Shown here one piece after another: positions 16,489-25,178 of a stretch of DNA of 64,000 nt. The notes beneath the pieces were generated by a model that worked only from the letters and a program-made list of their open reading frames with translations, had not been told where the DNA came from and searched no databases. Source of the stretch: Mesorhizobium qingshengii (GTDB lineage Bacteria; Pseudomonadota; Alphaproteobacteria; Rhizobiales; Rhizobiaceae); contig NZ_FMXM01000022.1 in assembly GCF_900103325.1 (NCBI RefSeq), forward strand, positions 1 to 64,000. The letters are read 5' to 3'. A program made the position numbers and the translations under genes. The stretch's first letter is position 1; each line of letters begins with the position of its first letter.

Positions 16489-17796
16489 ATGGCCGATCTG
16501 TTCAGCGTCGACGAACCGGAAAAGGCACCGCCCGGGCGGCCGCTGGCCGACAGGCTGCGGCCAAGAAACCTCGGTGAGGTCGTCGGCCAGGAACATCTGA
16601 CCGGCCCTGACGGTGCGCTGACCCGCCTGATCGGCTCGGGTTCGCTCGGCTCGATGATCTTCTGGGGACCGCCCGGCACCGGCAAGACCACGGTGGCACG
16701 GTTGCTTGCCGGTGAAACCAGCCTCGCCTTCGAGCAGATATCGGCGGTGTTCTCCGGCGTCGCCGACCTGAAGAAGGTGTTCGAAGCAGCCAAGCTGCGC
16801 CGCGCCAACGGCCGCCAGACCTTGTTGTTCGTCGACGAAATCCATCGCTTCAACCGCGCGCAGCAGGATGGTTTCCTGCCGGTCATGGAAGACGGCACCG
16901 TCGTGCTTGTCGGTGCCACCACCGAAAATCCGTCCTTCGAGCTCAACGCGGCTCTTTTGTCACGCGCGCGCGTGCTGGTCTTTCACTCGCTCGGCGAGGA
17001 GAGCATCGCCAAGCTTATGGCGCGGGCGGAGGACATCGAGGGCAGGGCGTTGCCGCTCGACGACGAGGCGAAGGCGATGCTCATCCGCATGAGCGATGGC
17101 GATGGCCGCGCGTCGCTGACGCTGGCCGAAGAGGTCTGGCGCGCCGCCAAGCCGGGCGAGATATTCAATGCGGAAGGGCTACAGCGCATCGTCCAGCGCC
17201 GCGCGCCGATCTACGACAAGGGCCAGGACGGCCATTACAACCTGATCTCGGCGCTGCACAAATCGGTGCGCGGCTCCGATCCCGACGCCGCGCTCTATTA
17301 TCTCGCGCGCATGTTCGATGCCGGCGAGGATCCGCTCTATCTCGGCCGCCGGCTGGTGCGCATGGCGATGGAGGATATCGGCCTTGCCGATCCGCAGGCG
17401 CTGGTCGTCGCCAACGCCGCCAAGGATGCCTACGACTATCTCGGCTCGCCCGAGGGCGAGCTCGCCTTCGCCGAGGCCACCGTCTATCTCGCCACCGCGC
17501 CCAAATCCAACGCCGTCTACACCGCCTTCAAGGCGGCCACGCGTGCCGCCAAGGAATACGGCTCGCTACTGCCGCCCAAGCACATCCTCAACGCGCCGAC
17601 CAAGTTGATGAAAGAGGAGGACTACGGCGCCGGCTATCGCTACGACCATGACGAGCCTGATGCCTTTTCGGGCCAGGATTATTTTCCCGAAAAGATGGGC
17701 CGCCAAACCTTCTACGATCCGCCTGAACGCGGTTTCGAGCGCGACATCAGGAAGCGGCTCGACTACTGGGCAAAGCTGCGCAAAGAGCGAGGATAG
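16489..17796 (+). CDS. rarA: Replication-associated recombination protein RarA (MgsA)
   Basis: 435 residues of the clamp-loader-like AAA+ class. Walker A is GPPGTGKTTVARLL near residue 65, Walker B LLFVDEIHRFNRAQQD near 105, followed by sensor 1 GATTENPSFELN. The C-terminal tetramerisation region contains DEPDAFSGQDYFPEKMGRQT, typical of RarA/Mgs1/WRNIP1. The protein acts at stalled replication forks in the cytoplasm. The ATG follows AAAAAGAAGTGC. The next gene begins 5 bp after its stop. Confidence 0.95.
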   Translation: MADLFSVDEPEKAPPGRPLADRLRPRNLGEVVGQEHLTGPDGALTRLIGSGSLGSMIFWGPPGTGKTTVARLLAGETSLAFEQISAVFSGVADLKKVFEAAKLRRANGRQTLLFVDEIHRFNRAQQDGFLPVMEDGTVVLVGATTENPSFELNAALLSRARVLVFHSLGEESIAKLMARAEDIEGRALPLDDEAKAMLIRMSDGDGRASLTLAEEVWRAAKPGEIFNAEGLQRIVQRRAPIYDKGQDGHYNLISALHKSVRGSDPDAALYYLARMFDAGEDPLYLGRRLVRMAMEDIGLADPQALVVANAAKDAYDYLGSPEGELAFAEATVYLATAPKSNAVYTAFKAATRAAKEYGSLLPPKHILNAPTKLMKEEDYGAGYRYDHDEPDAFSGQDYFPEKMGRQTFYDPPERGFERDIRKRLDYWAKLRKERG

Positions 17797-17801
17797 CAGG
17801 C

Positions 17802-18479
17802 TTGCGTGGCCCGGTCGCCGTCACGCTTCAAAACGAGGCTTCGCCTTGGGGCATTTCAACCTCGGTCGTTCTCCACGCGTTGTTCGCCGCGATACTGGCC
17901 TTGATGCCGATACCGAAGCGCACGAACCGACCGGAGGAAGAGCGGGTGTCGGTCGACATCCTGACGCCCCAGCAGTTCGAGGCTTCAACCAGGCCGCCGC
18001 CGGCACCAGCGGCTCCGGTGGCGCCGCAGGTGCGGGCAGCAGAGCCGCAACCGGCTTCGAGCTCGCCTCGACCTCAACCGCCCAGCGCATCGGCCATGAT
18101 CCGGCCGACCGAAATGCTGTCGGCCAAGACGCTTGCCGATCCACGGAGCCGCCAGGCGCGCGCCGATCTCGCGACCTTCGCTTCCGACGAGCGCATGGTG
18201 CAATTGTGCAATCTCGAGGCGATGGATCAGATTCGCCGATGGCGCGCGGATTTTCAGCCAGAGCAGGTCGTGCCTTATGCAACGGCGGAGGAGAAGATCA
18301 CCGGCACGACGATCGCCGCCAACGGCGCTGCCTTTCGCAGCCGCAGAAACTGGTACGGCCTGAAGTTCAAATGCCAACTCGCGCATGACGGCGAAAGCGT
18401 CGTCGGCTTCGAATTTCTGGTTGGCGATCCCGTGGCCAGGGAAAAATGGGACGAACTCGGGCTGCCGGCGGTGCATTGA
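17802..18479 (+). CDS. DUF930 domain-containing membrane-anchored protein
   Basis: 225 residues from a TTG start whose ribosome-binding site (AGCGAGGATAGCAGGC) overlaps the end of rarA; no ATG offers a better start. One membrane span (SVVLHALFAAILALMP) is followed by a Pro/Ala-rich linker (residues ~60-110) and a C-terminal domain with ATFASDERMVQLCNLEAMDQ and RNWYGLKFKCQLAHDGESVV, which is the DUF930 pattern found in rhizobia. The layout resembles TonB-like periplasm-spanning proteins. Function is not known. Coupled to rarA by spacing. Confidence 0.75.
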   Translation: MRGPVAVTLQNEASPWGISTSVVLHALFAAILALMPIPKRTNRPEEERVSVDILTPQQFEASTRPPPAPAAPVAPQVRAAEPQPASSSPRPQPPSASAMIRPTEMLSAKTLADPRSRQARADLATFASDERMVQLCNLEAMDQIRRWRADFQPEQVVPYATAEEKITGTTIAANGAAFRSRRNWYGLKFKCQLAHDGESVVGFEFLVGDPVAREKWDELGLPAVH

Positions 18480-18632
18480 CCGATATCCGCACTCCCGGCT
18501 GACGACCCGCAACGCCATGGGCGTTGTGTGGCGGACCAAAAAACCTTATCAAGGCGCGCGACCGGGGCGGTGGTCGTTGCCATGATTTGGCGCCACTCTT
18601 TCGCAACAGGATCGCGCTCCGCGCGTGGAAAA

Positions 18633-19463
18633 ATGACAAAAACCCTTCGCAAAACCCTTCGCAAATTCGCCATTGCTGTTCCGCTTCTTGCCCTCGGCTT
18701 CTATTTCATTCCGATCCTGACGACGCTCTTCATCGTCCTCGGCCTCATCGATGTCCTTCGCAACGACCGCAAGGATATGTCGCTGTTCAGCGGCTATTTC
18801 CTTGGCAACGGCCTGTTCACCTGGCTGCTTTCGCCGTTCAACCTGCTGGTCGATCTCTTGTGCTACAGGAACCCGGGCGTGTGGAAGCTGGAGCAGTTTC
18901 CGGAGGATTATCAGCGCGAGGTCAACGAGGTCCTGGACGTCTTCAAGGCGCGCAAGGACGAGATCATTGCCGACATTGACGCCAATTTTGGCGCCGGCCG
19001 GCGCGGCATGTACGTCTATCAGTGGTACGGCAAGCACAAGATCGACAACGTCGCCGAGTTCAACAAGGATTTCAAATACATCAAGACCATCGCCGTTTCC
19101 GTCTTCAGCAAGCGTGAATCGACGTCCTGGCACTTCGGCCCGCTGCGGCTCAGCCTGCGCATTCTCTACAACCTGATTCCGGTGAAATCGGAGATCTTCG
19201 TCGAGTGCGGCAACGTCAAGAATTACTGGTACGACAATCCGCTGTTCATCTTCGACGACACGCTGCTGCACCGCTCGGTCAACGAATACGACGGACGGCG
19301 CTACTGCGTGTTCATGGACATCATTCGCCCGTCCCCGGTCCCCGGGCTCATTGCGGGCCTTCTCGCCATCGTCTCGGTGAGCGTCGAGCGCATCAATTCG
19401 ATGTTCTACAAGAACTGGAAGATGATCGGTTCGACCAAGCCGAAGAAGGTCGGAACCAGCTGA
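18633..19463 (+). CDS. LpxO-like aspartyl/asparaginyl beta-hydroxylase family membrane protein
   Basis: 276 residues. The N terminus has one or two membrane spans (VPLLALGFYFIPILTTLFIV). The C-terminal half contains FIFDDTLLHRSVNEYDGRRY followed by CVFMDIIRP, the His/Arg end of the Asp/Asn-hydroxylase double-stranded beta-helix, and TSWHFGPLRLSLRILYNL, where the first metal-binding His is expected. Family members are Fe(II)/2-oxoglutarate dioxygenases; LpxO hydroxylates lipid A acyl chains. The usual HXD aspartate is not evident after the first His (WHFG). The start at 18633 is a choice among ATGs at 18582 and 18633 and a GTG at 18528. The segment TLRKTLRK reflects a 12-bp tandem repeat. Confidence 0.65.
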   Translation: MTKTLRKTLRKFAIAVPLLALGFYFIPILTTLFIVLGLIDVLRNDRKDMSLFSGYFLGNGLFTWLLSPFNLLVDLLCYRNPGVWKLEQFPEDYQREVNEVLDVFKARKDEIIADIDANFGAGRRGMYVYQWYGKHKIDNVAEFNKDFKYIKTIAVSVFSKRESTSWHFGPLRLSLRILYNLIPVKSEIFVECGNVKNYWYDNPLFIFDDTLLHRSVNEYDGRRYCVFMDIIRPSPVPGLIAGLLAIVSVSVERINSMFYKNWKMIGSTKPKKVGTS

Positions 19464-19673
19464 GCTGAAGATCATCGATGCTGCCAGCCTTGCCGGCAGA
19501 GGTTTCCGCTTTGCGGGAATTGCCGCCAAGCCCGGACGCTTCCGCGACTGGTCTTGAACCAACGTCCTATAGCGCCATCGGGCCTTGTTCCTCTACAAGT
19601 CGACGCAGCGGATGTATCTCAATAGATATAACGCTACTGTGAGTTGGAAGCGACATTCGCCTTGGGAGGATAG

Positions 19674-20645
19674 GTGAGCGGACAGCAGCCGACCGGCCAT
19701 CATGCGGATTTCATACAGGCATCCATCGCCAGCCGCGATGCGGCCCGCTCGGCGCTGGTCGCTTCCTGGCGGCGTTCGCTTGCATTGCATGGCCTCGATC
19801 CGGCCGAGCGCAAGGCGCCGCGACGCTTGACCGAGGCCGAGCTGAACGAAGCAAGGCAGCGCATGGAACCATTGCGTCGCGCCGCCGATGCGAGCCTCGA
19901 CCGGCTGTACCTGGCTGTCGGCGGTGTTGGTTGCTGCGTGCTGCTTGCCGATCGCAATGGCATCCCGGTCGAACGCCGTGGCGCTGTCGCGGACGACGAC
20001 ACGTTCGACGAGTGGGGGTTGTGGACGGGCACCGTCTGGAGTGAGGACTCCGAGGGTACCAACGGCATCGGCACATGCCTTGCCGATCAACGTGCGCTGA
20101 CCATTCACCGAGACCAGCATTTCTTTTCACGCAACACGCTGCTCAGCTGCACCACCGCGCCGATCTACGACCACGAAGGCAATCTCGCGGCCGCGCTCGA
20201 TGTCTCGTCGTGCAGGTCGGACCTGACCGAAGGCTTTGTCGGCTTGATCGCCATCGCGGTCGGCGATGCCGCGCGCCGCATCGAGGCCGAGAATTTCCGC
20301 CTGTCTTTCCCCAATGCCCGCATTCTGCTTGCCTCGGCGGCGGAGCGCGGCGCCGGCGCGCTGATCGCGGTCAATGGTGATGATCTCGTGGTCGGCGCGA
20401 CGCGCTCGGCGCGGCTGGCCCTCGGTATCACGCAACAGGCGCTGGCCAAGGGACTGCCGGCCGCCGACATCCTTGGCGGCTCGGCCAACACTGCCGAAGA
20501 CCTGGATGAAGCAGAGCGCGGCGTGGTTCAGCGCGCCATCGCGCGCGCCGAAGGCAATGTTTCGGCCGCCGCCAGCAATCTTGGAATTTCGCGGGCTACC
20601 TTGCACCGCAAGCTTGCCCGCTTCGGTATCCGCCGTCCACATTGA
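19674..20645 (+). CDS. GAF-Fis transcriptional regulator lacking the AAA+ domain
   Basis: 323 residues from a GTG start with an excellent GGGAGGATAG ribosome-binding site. The N-terminal part (about 1-60) resembles the leader of AcoR-type activators (SWRRSLALHGLDPAERKAP); a GAF-like sensor (about 70-200) includes WTGTVWSEDSEGTNGIGTCL; the end (about 275-320) is a Fis-type helix-turn-helix, EGNVSAAASNLGISRATLHR. The central sigma-54-interacting ATPase domain expected in AcoR is absent, so it probably acts on a sigma-70 promoter or as a repressor. It lies just upstream of the aldehyde dehydrogenase on the same strand, with a perfect palindrome between them. Confidence 0.85.
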   Translation: MSGQQPTGHHADFIQASIASRDAARSALVASWRRSLALHGLDPAERKAPRRLTEAELNEARQRMEPLRRAADASLDRLYLAVGGVGCCVLLADRNGIPVERRGAVADDDTFDEWGLWTGTVWSEDSEGTNGIGTCLADQRALTIHRDQHFFSRNTLLSCTTAPIYDHEGNLAAALDVSSCRSDLTEGFVGLIAIAVGDAARRIEAENFRLSFPNARILLASAAERGAGALIAVNGDDLVVGATRSARLALGITQQALAKGLPAADILGGSANTAEDLDEAERGVVQRAIARAEGNVSAAASNLGISRATLHRKLARFGIRRPH

Positions 20646-20659
20646 CCTTTGAGGCCCGC

Positions 20660-20683
20660 GACTGTCGCAGTTCTGCGACAGTC
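20660..20683. promoter_or_regulatory. Perfect 24-bp operator-like palindrome
   Basis: GACTGTCGCAG (20660-20670) and CTGCGACAGTC (20673-20683) are an exact 11-bp inverted repeat with a TT spacer, placed 15 bp after the GAF-Fis regulator gene and about 100 bp before the aldehyde dehydrogenase ATG. Size and symmetry fit the binding site of a dimeric Fis-type helix-turn-helix protein. The obvious candidate is the neighbouring regulator; no direct evidence. Confidence 0.7.
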
Positions 20684-20786
20684 GGCATTGGCCAGTGCTG
20701 GGCGCGGGCTGACAAGTCCGACGCCATCGGCAACCCTTCCCAGCGACACGCCGCATCCCGTGGCGTTGCTTCTTGGGAGGAAGACG

Positions 20787-22304
20787 ATGAACAAGGTAGA
20801 ATTTTCCCGCACGGCCAAGGTTCCCTTCGCCAAGCGCTACGACAATTACATTGGCGGCAAATGGGTCGCCCCGCTTTCCGGAAAATATTTTGAAAACATC
20901 TCGCCGGTGAACGGCCGGCCGCTGGGCGAGGTTGCCCGGTCCGACGCCAGGGACATCGAGGCGGCGCTCGACGCCGCGCACAAGGCCAAGGATGCCTGGG
21001 GCAAGACAAGTGCCGCCGCCCGTGCGCTGATCCTCAACCGCGTCGCCGACCGCATGGAGGACAATCTCGATCTTCTGGCGCTCGCCGAGACCTGGGACAA
21101 CGGCAAGCCGATCCGCGAGACGACCGCCGCCGATCTTCCGCTCGCCATCGATCATTTCCGCTATTTTGCCGGGGCCGTGCGTGCCCAGGAGGGCGGCATT
21201 TCGGAAATCGACCACGACACCGTCGCCTATCATTTCCATGAGCCGCTCGGCGTCGTCGGCCTGATCATCCCCTGGAATTTCCCGCTGCTGATGGCGGTGT
21301 GGAAGCTGGCGCCGGCGCTTGCCGCTGGCAATTGCGTCGTCCTGAAGCCGGCCGAGCAGACGCCCGCCACCATCATGCTGTGGGCGGATCTGGTCGGCGA
21401 CCTGTTGCCGGATGGCGTGCTCAACATCGTCAACGGCTTTGGCCTTGAGGCCGGCAAGCCGCTCGCCTCGTCGAACCGGATTGCCAAGATCGCCTTCACC
21501 GGCGAGACGACGACCGGCAGGTTGATCTCGCAATATGCCAGCCAGAATCTCATCCCGGTAACGCTGGAACTCGGCGGCAAGTCGCCCAACATCTTCTTCC
21601 AGGACGTTACCGCCGAGGACGACGACTTCTTCGACAAGGCGATCGAAGGCTTCGTCATGTTCGCCCTCAACCAGGGTGAGGTCTGCACCTGCCCGAGCCG
21701 GGCGTTGGTGCATGAGAAGATCTACGACAAGTTCATGGAGCGTGCGCTGAAGCGCGTCGAGGCGATCGTCCAGGGCGATCCGCTCGACCCGGCAACGATG
21801 ATCGGTGCGCAAGCGTCAAGCGAACAGCTGGAGAAGATCCTGAGCTACTTCGACATCGGCCGTCAGGAAGGTGCCGAAGTGTTGACCGGTGGCGAGCAGA
21901 ACCACCTGCCGGGGGATCTGGCGGGCGGCTACTACGTCAAGCCGACCGTGTTCAAGGGTCACAACAAGATGCGGGTCTTCCAGGAGGAGATCTTCGGACC
22001 GGTGGTCTCGGTGACGACCTTCAAGGATGACGATGAGGCACTGTCGATCGCCAACGACACGCTCTACGGCCTTGGCGCCGGCATCTGGAGCCGTGACGCG
22101 AACCGCTGCTACCGCTTCGGCCGCGCCATCCAGGCTGGCCGCGTCTGGACGAATTGCTACCATGCCTATCCTGCGCATGCCGCGTTTGGCGGCTACAAGC
22201 AATCGGGCATCGGTCGCGAAAACCACAAGATGATGCTCGACCATTATCAGCAGACCAAGAACATGCTGGTCAGCTACAGCCCGAAGAAGCTCGGTTTCTT
22301 CTGA
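20787..22304 (+). CDS. NAD(P)-dependent aldehyde dehydrogenase (AldB/ExaC/AcoD type)
   Basis: 505 residues. It has the Rossmann segment VVLKPAEQTPATIMLWADL, the catalytic Glu in LELGGKSPN and the nucleophilic Cys in NQGEVCTCPSRALV. YIGGKWVAPLSGKYFENISP at the N terminus matches the acetaldehyde dehydrogenase subgroup linked to ethanol, acetoin or aromatic-aldehyde use. The start at 20787 follows TTGGGAGGAAGACG; the frame is open to 20649 but across the operator. Flanked by a GAF-Fis regulator and a DUF779 gene, the usual partners of this subgroup. The exact substrate is not set by sequence. Confidence 0.93.
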   Translation: MNKVEFSRTAKVPFAKRYDNYIGGKWVAPLSGKYFENISPVNGRPLGEVARSDARDIEAALDAAHKAKDAWGKTSAAARALILNRVADRMEDNLDLLALAETWDNGKPIRETTAADLPLAIDHFRYFAGAVRAQEGGISEIDHDTVAYHFHEPLGVVGLIIPWNFPLLMAVWKLAPALAAGNCVVLKPAEQTPATIMLWADLVGDLLPDGVLNIVNGFGLEAGKPLASSNRIAKIAFTGETTTGRLISQYASQNLIPVTLELGGKSPNIFFQDVTAEDDDFFDKAIEGFVMFALNQGEVCTCPSRALVHEKIYDKFMERALKRVEAIVQGDPLDPATMIGAQASSEQLEKILSYFDIGRQEGAEVLTGGEQNHLPGDLAGGYYVKPTVFKGHNKMRVFQEEIFGPVVSVTTFKDDDEALSIANDTLYGLGAGIWSRDANRCYRFGRAIQAGRVWTNCYHAYPAHAAFGGYKQSGIGRENHKMMLDHYQQTKNMLVSYSPKKLGFF

Positions 22305-22319
22305 TCACCTCCCGAGCCA

Positions 22320-22349
22320 GCGCATGATCCTGTCGCAAGGATCATGCGC
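22320..22349. repeat. 11-bp inverted repeat between aldehyde dehydrogenase and DUF779 genes
   Basis: GCGCATGATCC (22320-22330) and GGATCATGCGC (22339-22349) are perfect arms around an 8-base loop that contains TGTCGCA, one half of the operator motif at 20660. The arms resemble the GATC-type intergenic elements in the ribosomal region. No T-run, so not a terminator; it could stabilise the upstream mRNA. Confidence 0.5.
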
Positions 22350-22427
22350 GATCTCCACAAGAGGCGCGGCTTTCATCGCCGCGCCGCGGTCCCTTGTGGA
22401 GGAGCACGCTTCGTGATGGAGGACGGC

Positions 22428-22799
22428 ATGCTCGACAAGGTTTCCCTGGGAAAAGTATCGGCCACGCCGGCGGCCCGGTCGTTTCTGGCCGAAATCATCG
22501 CCGATCACGGCCCGGTGCTGTTCCACCAGTCGGGCGGTTGCTGCGATGGATCCTCACCGATGTGCTATCCCCGAAGCGATTTCATCGTCGGCGACAAGGA
22601 TGTCATGCTCGGCGAAATCGGCGAGACTCCCGTTTACATCAGTGCTTCGCAACATGAGGTGTGGAAGCACACAGATCTCATCATCGATGTGGTAGCGGGC
22701 AGGGGCGGCATGTTCTCGCTCGACAATGGACGCGAGAGGCGATTCCTGACGCGTTCAACTGTTTGTGCGGTGCCAGCGCCCACACGCACGGGGGATTGA
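22428..22799 (+). CDS. DUF779 domain-containing protein
   Basis: 123 residues. The conserved HQSGGCCDGSSPMCY cysteine cluster and a later SQHEVWKHTDLIIDVVAG segment define DUF779, whose genes usually sit next to AldB/ExaC-type aldehyde dehydrogenases, as here. The four cysteines within and near the motif suggest metal binding or redox chemistry; the role is not established. The start at 22428 follows GGAGGACGGC; a GTG at 22413 behind another GGAGGA is an alternative. Its 3' end lies 31 bp from crcB. Confidence 0.8.
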   Translation: MLDKVSLGKVSATPAARSFLAEIIADHGPVLFHQSGGCCDGSSPMCYPRSDFIVGDKDVMLGEIGETPVYISASQHEVWKHTDLIIDVVAGRGGMFSLDNGRERRFLTRSTVCAVPAPTRTGD

Positions 22800-22830
22800 C
22801 CGGGCCGCCCCGCGAGGGCAGAAAACCGCC

Positions 22831-23205
22831 ATGCTCAATCTCCTTCTCGTTGTTCTGGGCGGCGGCATTGGCGCCGGCATCCGCCACCTGGCCAGTATGG
22901 GCGCGTTGCGGCTCATCGGTCCGAATTTTCCATGGGGCACGATGGCCATCAACATCCTCGGCTCTTTCGCCATGGGCCTGTTCATCGCAGCCCTGTCACG
23001 TCGCGGCGGGTCGAACGAGCTTCGGCTGTTCGTCGCCACGGGCATCTTTGGCGGCTTCACCACCTTTTCCGCGTTTTCGCTCGATTTCGCGACATTATGG
23101 GAGCGGGGAGCGACGTTGCCGGCATTCGGATACGCGCTGGCCAGCGTCACTGGTGCGATCTTCGCCCTGTTTTTTGGTCTTTGGCTCGCAAGAAGCCTGC
23201 CTTAA
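22831..23205 (+). CDS. crcB: Fluoride efflux transporter CrcB/Fluc
   Basis: 124 residues with four membrane spans. The signatures GGGIGAGIRH, NILGSFAMGL and GGFTTFSAFS line the fluoride pore in this dual-topology channel family. It exports fluoride across the inner membrane. The ATG follows GAGGGCAGAAAACCGCC. No fluoride riboswitch is visible in the short upstream gap, so it is probably read from the upstream genes. rluC follows after 60 bp, a common rhizobial pairing. Confidence 0.93.
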   Translation: MLNLLLVVLGGGIGAGIRHLASMGALRLIGPNFPWGTMAINILGSFAMGLFIAALSRRGGSNELRLFVATGIFGGFTTFSAFSLDFATLWERGATLPAFGYALASVTGAIFALFFGLWLARSLP

Positions 23206-23265
23206 TGCTATTGCCGCGCCGAGAGCAGGCCCGGTCCTGCTTGGAAAACGGATAAAGCGAGAACC

Positions 23266-24246
23266 ATGGCAGGTGTTGAACAGATCACGGTGGAGGCCGG
23301 CGAGGCGGGCATGCGGCTCGATCGCTGGTTCAAGACCCATTTCCCGGGCCTTGGCTTCGGCCATCTGCAAAAGCTGCTGCGCTCCGGCCAGATCCGCGTC
23401 GATGGCGGCCGTGTCAAGGCCGACACCCGTGTCGAGCCCGGCCAGACGGTGCGCGTTCCACCGCTCGAGGTCGACAAGAAGGGCGAGAGCGCGCTGACCG
23501 GCCATTCCATCCGCAACCAGGGCGATGCCGACGTTCTGGCGAAAATGCTCATCCACGAGGACCCGAAGGTTTTCGTCTTCAACAAACCGGCGGGCCTTGC
23601 CGTGCAGGGCGGCTCGGGCGTCACCCGCAATGTCGATGACATGCTGGAGGCGTGGCGCAACCAGAAGGGTGAGAAGCCGCGGCTCGTTCACCGGCTCGAC
23701 CGCGACACATCGGGCGTGCTGGTCGTCGCTCGCACCCGGCTTGCCGCCATGAAGCTGTCCGAAGCGTTTCGCGCCCGCGAGACCAAGAAGACGTATTGGG
23801 CGCTGGTGAAGGGCGTACCGCCCAAGCGTGAGGACAAGATCTCGACCTGGCTGATCAAGGAGCCGACGCCTGACGGTGACCGGGTGCGTGTCGCCGCGCA
23901 TGGCGAAAAGGGCGCCGACCACGCCGTCTCCTACTACCGCATCATCGAGCAGGCGGCGCAGACGATGACCTGGCTGGAAATGGAACCCTATACGGGCCGC
24001 ACCCACCAGCTTCGTGTCCATGCCGCCTACATTGGTTGCCCGATCATCGGTGATCCGAAATATTTCGAGGCCGACACCAACTGGGATTTCCCCGGCGGCA
24101 TTCAAAACCGCCTGCATCTCCATGCGCGTCGCATCATAATTCCCCACCCGGACAAGGGCGTCATCGATGTTACCGCGCCGATGCCGCCGCATATGCGCCA
24201 GAGCTGGAACCTGATCGGCTTCGACGACGCCAGCGCGGAGGACTGA
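23266..24246 (+). CDS. rluC: RluC-family 23S rRNA pseudouridine synthase
   Basis: 326 residues. An S4 RNA-binding domain (about 10-70, MRLDRWFKTHFPGLGFGHLQ) precedes the RluA-type catalytic domain with HRLDRDTSGVLVVARTR, whose Asp is catalytic, and YTGRTHQLRVHAAYIGCPII. The RluC class modifies 23S helix uridines. A hydrophilic insert EVDKKGESALTGHSIRNQG lies between the two domains. It is 3 bp from the following exporter gene, so they are likely co-transcribed. Confidence 0.92.
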   Translation: MAGVEQITVEAGEAGMRLDRWFKTHFPGLGFGHLQKLLRSGQIRVDGGRVKADTRVEPGQTVRVPPLEVDKKGESALTGHSIRNQGDADVLAKMLIHEDPKVFVFNKPAGLAVQGGSGVTRNVDDMLEAWRNQKGEKPRLVHRLDRDTSGVLVVARTRLAAMKLSEAFRARETKKTYWALVKGVPPKREDKISTWLIKEPTPDGDRVRVAAHGEKGADHAVSYYRIIEQAAQTMTWLEMEPYTGRTHQLRVHAAYIGCPIIGDPKYFEADTNWDFPGGIQNRLHLHARRIIIPHPDKGVIDVTAPMPPHMRQSWNLIGFDDASAED

Positions 24247-24248
24247 TC

Positions 24249-25166
24249 TTGAGCGGCGCCACCGACGCGCTCGACCGGCGCGACACGGTCGATATGGCCG
24301 CCGCTGCCATCATGGTTGGCCTGACCTTTTCCTGGGGGCTGAACTACGTCGCCGCCAAGATCTCCTACGCCGGCTACGATCCTGTTTTCCTGTCGATTGC
24401 CCGGTCGATCATCGGCGGTCTTTGCGTTTTCCTCTGGTGCCGTTGGCGCGGCATAGCGCTGTTCACCCGCGATGGGACACTGCTTGCGGGCATCGCCGTC
24501 GGCGCGCTTTTCGGCATCGAGTTCCTCTGCCTTTATGTTGGCCTGGAACACACCACCGTCGCGCGCAACACGCTGCTGGTCAACACGATGCCTTTCTGGA
24601 TGCTGATCGGCGGGCACTTCCTGCTCGGCGAGCAGATCACCTTGCGCAAGTTCCTCGGTCTGTTGCTGGCCTTTGCCGGCCTTGCCGCCGTCTTTTCCGA
24701 CAAGCTCGGCGGTAGCGGCGATATATTGTTCGGTGATCTCTTGAGCCTCGGCGCCGGATTTTTGTGGGCACTGACCAACATCCTCATCAAACGATCGAAG
24801 CTGGTTGATGCGAGCGCCGAAAAGCTGCTGCTTTATCAACTCGCCGGCGCGGCAATTGTTGGCGTGCTGGTGCTTCCTCTCGCCGGTCCGCCCATTCGCG
24901 ACCCGTCTGCGCTGCCGACATTGGCCCTGCTTTTCCAGGCGGTCTACATCGTCGCCTTCACCTATGTGCTGTGGTTCTGGCTGCTGCGCCGCTATCCGGC
25001 CTCGGGCCTGTCCAGTTTCACCTTCCTGTCCCCGGTTTTCGGCGTTCTGTGCGGCGGCATCTTCTTGAATGAGCCGCTGACCATTCGCATTTTTCTGGCA
25101 CTTGGCCTGATTGCCGCCGGATTGATCATCGTCAACCGGCCGGCGCGCAAGCTGGTGCCGATGTGA
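24249..25166 (+). CDS. EamA/DMT-family transporter
   Basis: 305 residues with ten hydrophobic spans in two EamA repeats, for example MVGLTFSWGLNYVAAKISYA at the start and IAAGLIIVNRPARKL at the end. The family exports amino acids or other small metabolites at the inner membrane. The start is TTG at 24249, three bases after rluC, with CGGAGGACTGATC as ribosome-binding site. Substrate unknown. Confidence 0.85.
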   Translation: MSGATDALDRRDTVDMAAAAIMVGLTFSWGLNYVAAKISYAGYDPVFLSIARSIIGGLCVFLWCRWRGIALFTRDGTLLAGIAVGALFGIEFLCLYVGLEHTTVARNTLLVNTMPFWMLIGGHFLLGEQITLRKFLGLLLAFAGLAAVFSDKLGGSGDILFGDLLSLGAGFLWALTNILIKRSKLVDASAEKLLLYQLAGAAIVGVLVLPLAGPPIRDPSALPTLALLFQAVYIVAFTYVLWFWLLRRYPASGLSSFTFLSPVFGVLCGGIFLNEPLTIRIFLALGLIAAGLIIVNRPARKLVPM

Positions 25167-25178
25167 GAGAGATTTCTT

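Noticed and set aside
20690..20706. Sigma-54 promoter before the aldehyde dehydrogenase
   Set aside because: GG and GC are ten bases apart (TGGCCAGTGCTGGGC), but the -12 element is poor and the adjacent regulator has no ATPase domain.
20127..21812. 561-codon minus-strand open frame
   Set aside because: Antisense to the GAF-Fis regulator and aldehyde dehydrogenase genes; no recognisable protein features.
22650..22830. Fluoride riboswitch before crcB
   Set aside because: The region is mostly coding for the DUF779 protein and I could not find the conserved fluoride-aptamer core.
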